DNA from: Straminergon stramineum
Taxonomy: Eukaryota; Streptophyta; Bryopsida; Hypnales; Calliergonaceae
Assembly (NCBI GenBank): GCA_963920665.1
Contig: OY987272.1
Location: 3,291,001 to 3,355,000, forward strand
Direction of reading: 5' to 3'
DNA: 64,000 nucleotides
The notes under the pieces were generated by a model, which saw nothing but the letters and a program-made list of their open reading frames with translations, was not told the origin of the DNA and searched no databases. The position numbers were made by a program, and so were the translations under genes. Positions 59,797-64,000 of this stretch are shown piece by piece. The stretch's first letter is position 1. Each line of letters starts with the position of its first letter.

Positions 59797-60050
59797 AATC
59801 TGTCCAGTCAACATCATCTGAAAAACAAACAGCTTTAATTTGAATGATATTGCAGTGAATGCACTACTGTTGTCTCACCACAAGAAGTTTAATTTAACTT
59901 AACTTATCATTTGCAGAGACGGATTTGCGGCGAATTTTGTCGTATACATTGTTACTTCTGAGTGCCTTGGATACAGTAGTCAACTGGGAAACAAGTACTG
60001 TGCTGTAAGTCCTCACTGCTCTAACTTACAATGGAAGTTAGAGTGCCATG
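59797..60050 (-). pseudogene. Possible exons of an unrecognised minus-strand gene or gene fragment
   Basis: On the minus strand, a strong polypyrimidine tract and AG (GTTTGTTTTTCAG) precede a short frame DDVDWTDFGSDTDLPP followed by a stop near 59773, which looks like a terminal exon. Further upstream (about 60010-59905) the minus strand reads VLVSQLTTVSKALRSNNVYD and on to KIRRKSVSAND after an ACAG acceptor. The phase between the two pieces could not be made to fit. The plus strand across the second piece also has a frame (DGFAANFVVYIVTSECLGYS) between an AG and a GTAAGT, so the strand is uncertain. The family is not recognised. Confidence 0.3.
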
Positions 60051-60108
60051 GCTCAGGATAAGCTTCCTGATAAGGTTATCACTGAATGATGTATACCGAA
60101 TTGAATAG

Positions 60109-60269
60109 TTTTTTTTGTTTTTTTTTGACACAAATGAAACAGAATTTCATTGCAAAGAAGGAATGATACAAGCCAGCCAGCCACAAGTGACCTGGCCAGG
60201 GACAACATGATAAGGACAACACAAACAAGACGGACCAAACAAGGAGAGAAGGCGCCGGGGCACAGCACA
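60109..60269 (-). mobile_element. 5'-truncated LINE-like retroposon, 161 bp
   Basis: A perfect 11-bp target duplication GAATTGAATAG flanks the insert (60098-60108 and 60270-60280). The plus strand begins with a T-rich tail (T8GT10), so the element lies on the minus strand and ends in poly(A). Before the tail it reads AATGAAATTCTGTTTCATTT, a typical 3' end of plant LINE transcripts. Only the 3' end was inserted. Confidence 0.85.
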
Positions 60270-60280
60270 GAATTGAATAG

Positions 60281-60845
60281 GGGTTTTAAGAGGACCCATA
60301 CTAATTAATTAACATTTCACATCATATAAATATTTACTTTTATTGTATATCAGTAGTTATTGAAGTGTCCAAGGGATGTATAGTAGAACCACACATTATC
60401 AGCCACTTAAGCATTTTGTATATGATCTGGAGTAGTAGAAGGCATTGTTAATTTTTTGCCCTGTAGAGAGATAGAAATGATGGGCGTTGTCAAATTTTCA
60501 TACTTTTTTTCTTTAAATTAAACTTGCTATGAATTTTAGAAGCCAAAATGTTGCCTGCACCCATCCCCAACACATATATTCTTCCATATTTGCTCATCTA
60601 CAAACTAATTTGGCTCTCAAAACAAAGCACATGTGTCGTAATAGTGATGGCTAGAAGATGGTGGGAAACCAAGAAACTAATGGTTACTTATTAGTCATCT
60701 CTCTGTTGAATTTCCCATTACCTATATATTGACCATGGGGCTTGGGTGGTCATGGTTGGTTCTACCATACACTACATCATGTTTCAAACATCTATAGTTT
60801 TTTAGTTCCAAAATCACAATAAGTTCCTTTAATTTTTTAGTCCCC
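60281..60845. other. AT-rich spacer, no gene recognised
   Basis: No gene-like frames or paired ends were seen. Confidence 0.5.
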
Positions 60846-60848
60846 TTA

Positions 60849-61161
60849 GAGCATCACCACCCATCTTGCAAAATGCGGGATGATATGGCTTGCAAAATGT
60901 GGGGCCATCCAATTTGTAAGCCAAGCCACCCCACCCGTAGCATGCTATAAGTTCCCAAATTTGGACAACTTTGCAAGGTCCATCCAATGGGCTACAATAC
61001 TAAAGGTCCATGCTTTGGGGGAAAGTGCCGCTACTCTTGTCTCATACGGTTTGCAAGCCATACTTTGGCTTGCAAAACACCCCCATTTTGCAAGCCACCC
61101 AAGGCTTTGGGTCCAACCTCTTAACAAGTTCATCAATTTTGCAAGATGGGTGGGGATGCTC
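60849..61161. mobile_element. Tourist-like (PIF/Harbinger) MITE, 313 bp
   Basis: The left end GAGCATCACCACCCATCTTG is inverted at the right end (CAAGATGGGTGGGGATGCTC), with about 25 bp of match. TTA duplicates flank both sides (60846-60848 and 61162-61164). TTA targets and GAGCATC-type termini fit PIF/Harbinger MITEs. The interior repeats GGCTTGCAAAA/TTTGCAAGCC phrases several times in both orientations, giving strong fold-back potential. The open frame through it is a by-product. Confidence 0.88.
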
Positions 61162-61164
61162 TTA

Positions 61165-63820
61165 ATATCCCTATTTGGTGTAGTAGAAGTTCAACTTGAC
61201 CATGTTTTTAATTGTAGGCATTTGTTGCAGGGCCCCCTTTTGGACATGCATTTGATTTTGAATCAATCATTTTTCAATAAATATGATTTGGGGCCACAAG
61301 AAGGAGCAAAGTAATTTCACTAAAATCAACGTCTTCTCAAAAAAAAATTTGAATTATGATATGCATTCTATCTATAGCACCTTCGATGTTTGTAATTTGG
61401 TATTGTGGTGAGTTCACTACATGGACTCTAACCCAAAATGTCAATAGTATAATAATTAGATATACTAATTTATGATTTTAAAAAGGTATGTGAACATTCA
61501 CACAAATCTTGCCTTGTACATCTTACTTAGAGAATATCTAACTTAGAACAAAGTTGTACCAACAAATGAGATGCTAAACCAAGTTGTAGTCGCCCTCCAA
61601 TTTGGTATAGGAATAATATGCACATTATTCCATTTCTCCATAATGATGCAATCATGTTCAACGTATCATTGTTGAATGTTCTTCATCTTGGAGTATATGA
61701 GTAAGATGTCAAAGGATGTATTGCAATAATTTCTTACTTCCTTTGTAATATCCATTTATAAATACATTGGAAAATAGTGGGTTGCATATGTGAATTTTCC
61801 TAGGGTTATGTGTGCAATCTAAAGCATGTTGTATTGAAATGAAATCTAACATCTTCATGGAATTTTCTTAAACCCAATTGTTGCACAAAAAGTAGAGAGT
61901 CTAAAAGACATTCTACAATATCAAGGCAAATGCGTGATGATCCCTTTGAAGATAATTTTTTGGGTTTGAGTATTGGGTTTCAAAGCCTTATTTCATTCAA
62001 TCTTCTTTAGAATCACAAATGGATTAGAAATGACTTCAATAAATTTGGAGAAGTCCAAAATTGAATGCATATTTGGATTTTCAAGGTTATAACTATTTTA
62101 GACTAGCAACATGACACACTTGTACAATTTTGGGTCACATGTTTTGTGTGTCCATGATTTTTGCATCATAATTATTGACAAACTTCATAGGTAAATTAGA
62201 AATTTATATTATATTTTTTTATTTTAGGTTTTTATTCTCTTAGATTTTCAAAAAGTATAACTATTCATTGATCTAGTGTAATAGACCATGAAAGGTTATT
62301 TTTTAAACTTTTTAATACTAATATGCGTGTCAATGAAGCAACAACCCCCCCAAAGCTATGAAGTGACATCACAAAAAAAAGATTGATTTTTCTCAAAAGA
62401 TAATCTTTTAACGCTTCTTGGAAAATTTCACTTGTTGAAAAAGTTAAGTTTTCTCTAATTCACTTTCTAATCACAATCCTATAAATGATATTTACTTTCT
62501 ACCACTTCTTGAGGACCATTTGAGAAGGTAAGTTGAGATTATCTATGAGTGGAACATATTTCTTTGGCACTCCACCACTCTCTACATGTAGTTGATAGAA
62601 AGGTCACAAGCATTTCATTGTCAATTATGATACAACTTTGATAATTAAACCATGAAAGATTCCTTGAAAACTATTCAATTTTGAAGAGCATGCATGCAAC
62701 AACCCAAGATAAGTAGTGAAGTGCTCAAGCAATAAAAAATTTATTGACAATTGTACCAAACCTTTGAATATTTTCTACAGAGTATAAAATTTGACAACCT
62801 CTTCACAATTTTTTTTTTTTAATACTTTTCATTTACTATTTGCTATGTCTAGGAACTACTTTCAACAATTTTAGGACGAACACTTTAATCCTTAAAAAAT
62901 GATATAGAATTCCAAAAATTCATCAACCTACTTCCATCCCCAAAATTTTGATATGAAATTCCATAAAATTTTGATATAAAATTTTCCATTAAAATTTTTT
63001 TGGGGAAAGAAGTGAACACCTTATTCCACAACAAGAATTCCAAGGAAGTTTTTCCATATAAAATTTGGTGAAAAATAACAATACAAGAAGAAGTAAGTTG
63101 CTAGGATAATAATTAGAAAATTCTTCAAGAATCTTTTTATAACATAGGATGTAAATAATTTCTATAGAATTTCACTTATTGAATGGAATTTAGGAATTGA
63201 TAATGACTTTCTATTTACAATTGTATGGCAGAAATAAATCAAGGACTTTTGGATGGGCCAATAACCATATGAATCAAGCTAATCTACTATACACTTTTGA
63301 GCTTAGTTTTTTGGCGTCTTGCTTACTTGTTTGATCCTCTCTCTACATGTTTTTTGATTGTCAAATCCAAGAAGGGATTGCTTTGTAATGCAAAAATTTG
63401 GATGGGAAAGAGCCTTCTAAACTCACTAACTGGGCGAAGATTTGCATGATGGGCTCAAAAATTTGTCATGATTACCCAATCCATCTCCAAGATTTCTTGG
63501 TTTAGTCATGGAGGATGGCTAGTGTATGCCTTCCCACCAATTTCAACACTCCATGTGGCCACTATCAACTTTAGTGGCCCTACATGGTGGCACTAATGAG
63601 GACATGGACAACCTCATACTCACTTCCAGTAGTACTAAAATTAGTAAGAAAACTCAAAGCCCCTTGATGGGTTGAATTTTCTTGTGATATATGCCTTATA
63701 GAGAGCAAATTCACATAAAAACATTATGGTAATCATAAGCAAGATGACAAGCATGTTCACTTCCCAAAATGCCAAGCTCAAAAATATATATATTAGACAC
63801 ATTGATATGTGCTATATTTA
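61165..63820. other. AT-rich spacer, no gene recognised
   Basis: No gene or complete element recognised; only background-length frames. Confidence 0.5.
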
Positions 63821-64000
63821 TTAACCTCTAAAGGACCTTTGTCCCCTCGGGGACAAAATGGATTTCAAGCAAGTTCCTATGACCTCAATTTTTAGTGAAT
63901 TTTTTTGAAACTTTCTCATAAGATAGAAAAACTGATTATCTTTGTGGGAATATAATTTTTTATTTCAATCGGTGCTCAGGAACAAAAGTTATGCCATCTT
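63821..64000 (+). mobile_element. Left end of a TTAA-CC element running off the window
   Basis: TTAACCTCTAAAGGACC resembles the left ends at 29602 and 43101. A small hairpin follows (TTTGTCCCC/GGGGACAAA, 63839-63858). The next 80 bp match 19583-19730. The right end lies outside the window. Confidence 0.55.

Noticed and set aside
60880..61314. A 144-codon plus-strand frame
   Set aside because: Most of it lies within the Tourist-like MITE and consists of its repeated TTGCAAG phrases.

Overview
The window is nuclear DNA of a land plant. It is AT-rich, its genes have short introns with GT-AG borders, and it carries plant-type transposons (Helitron, CACTA-like, PIF/Harbinger-like and other inverted-repeat elements). 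The proteins (an ASY1/HOP1-type HORMA protein, a DUF688-type plant protein and a gibberellin-oxidase-like dioxygenase) are plant families. The sequence relations and base composition would fit a seed-free plant such as a moss (Sphagnum-like), but that is inference and the species cannot be fixed from the sequence alone.

Genes. At the left edge (1-2722, minus strand) lies the 5' half of an ASY1 meiotic axis gene. It was rebuilt from nine complete short exons and the first bases of a tenth; all intron phases agree, and the gene runs off the window. A large single-exon gene for a DUF688-type protein lies at 8058-10304 (minus). Just beyond its 3' end are two decayed tandem copies of an internal piece of the same gene (7440-7912). 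The third recognisable host gene is a three-exon 2-oxoglutarate/Fe(II) dioxygenase of the gibberellin 20-oxidase-like group at 50003-51637 (minus). A weak candidate gene fragment sits at about 59797-60050. No other host gene could be recognised; the rest is mostly transposon debris and AT-rich spacer.

Mobile elements. A decayed autonomous Helitron holds a broken Rep/helicase reading frame at 34858-38868, with one in-frame TAG and at least three frame breaks. Its 3' end is recognisable: a 5-bp-stem hairpin followed by CTAG, then T, at 39345-39369. Just upstream, at 33626-34319, is an element with inverted arms of about 150 bp. Other elements with readable ends are a 174-bp hairpin CACTA-type MITE (14808-14981, target duplication AAT), a Tourist-like MITE (60849-61161, TTA), a 613-bp element (16045-16657, TTAT), a 338-bp element (3940-4277, TTTATA), a TA-flanked element (56323-56820), and two members of a family with GTGATTGCAAG ends (5225-5938 and 39764-42138). 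There is also a group of elements that begin TTAA-CCC (29602-30413, 43101-44417, 46231-46834, 63821 to the end, and relatives), and a 5'-truncated LINE-like insertion with an 11-bp target duplication (60109-60269).

The layout is three gene-bearing stretches with higher GC (about 1-3.7 kb, 7.4-11.7 kb and 48-53 kb) separated by long AT-rich spacers in which transposons of many superfamilies are layered. No functional link between the three host genes is visible. No CRISPR array, rRNA or convincing tRNA gene was seen.
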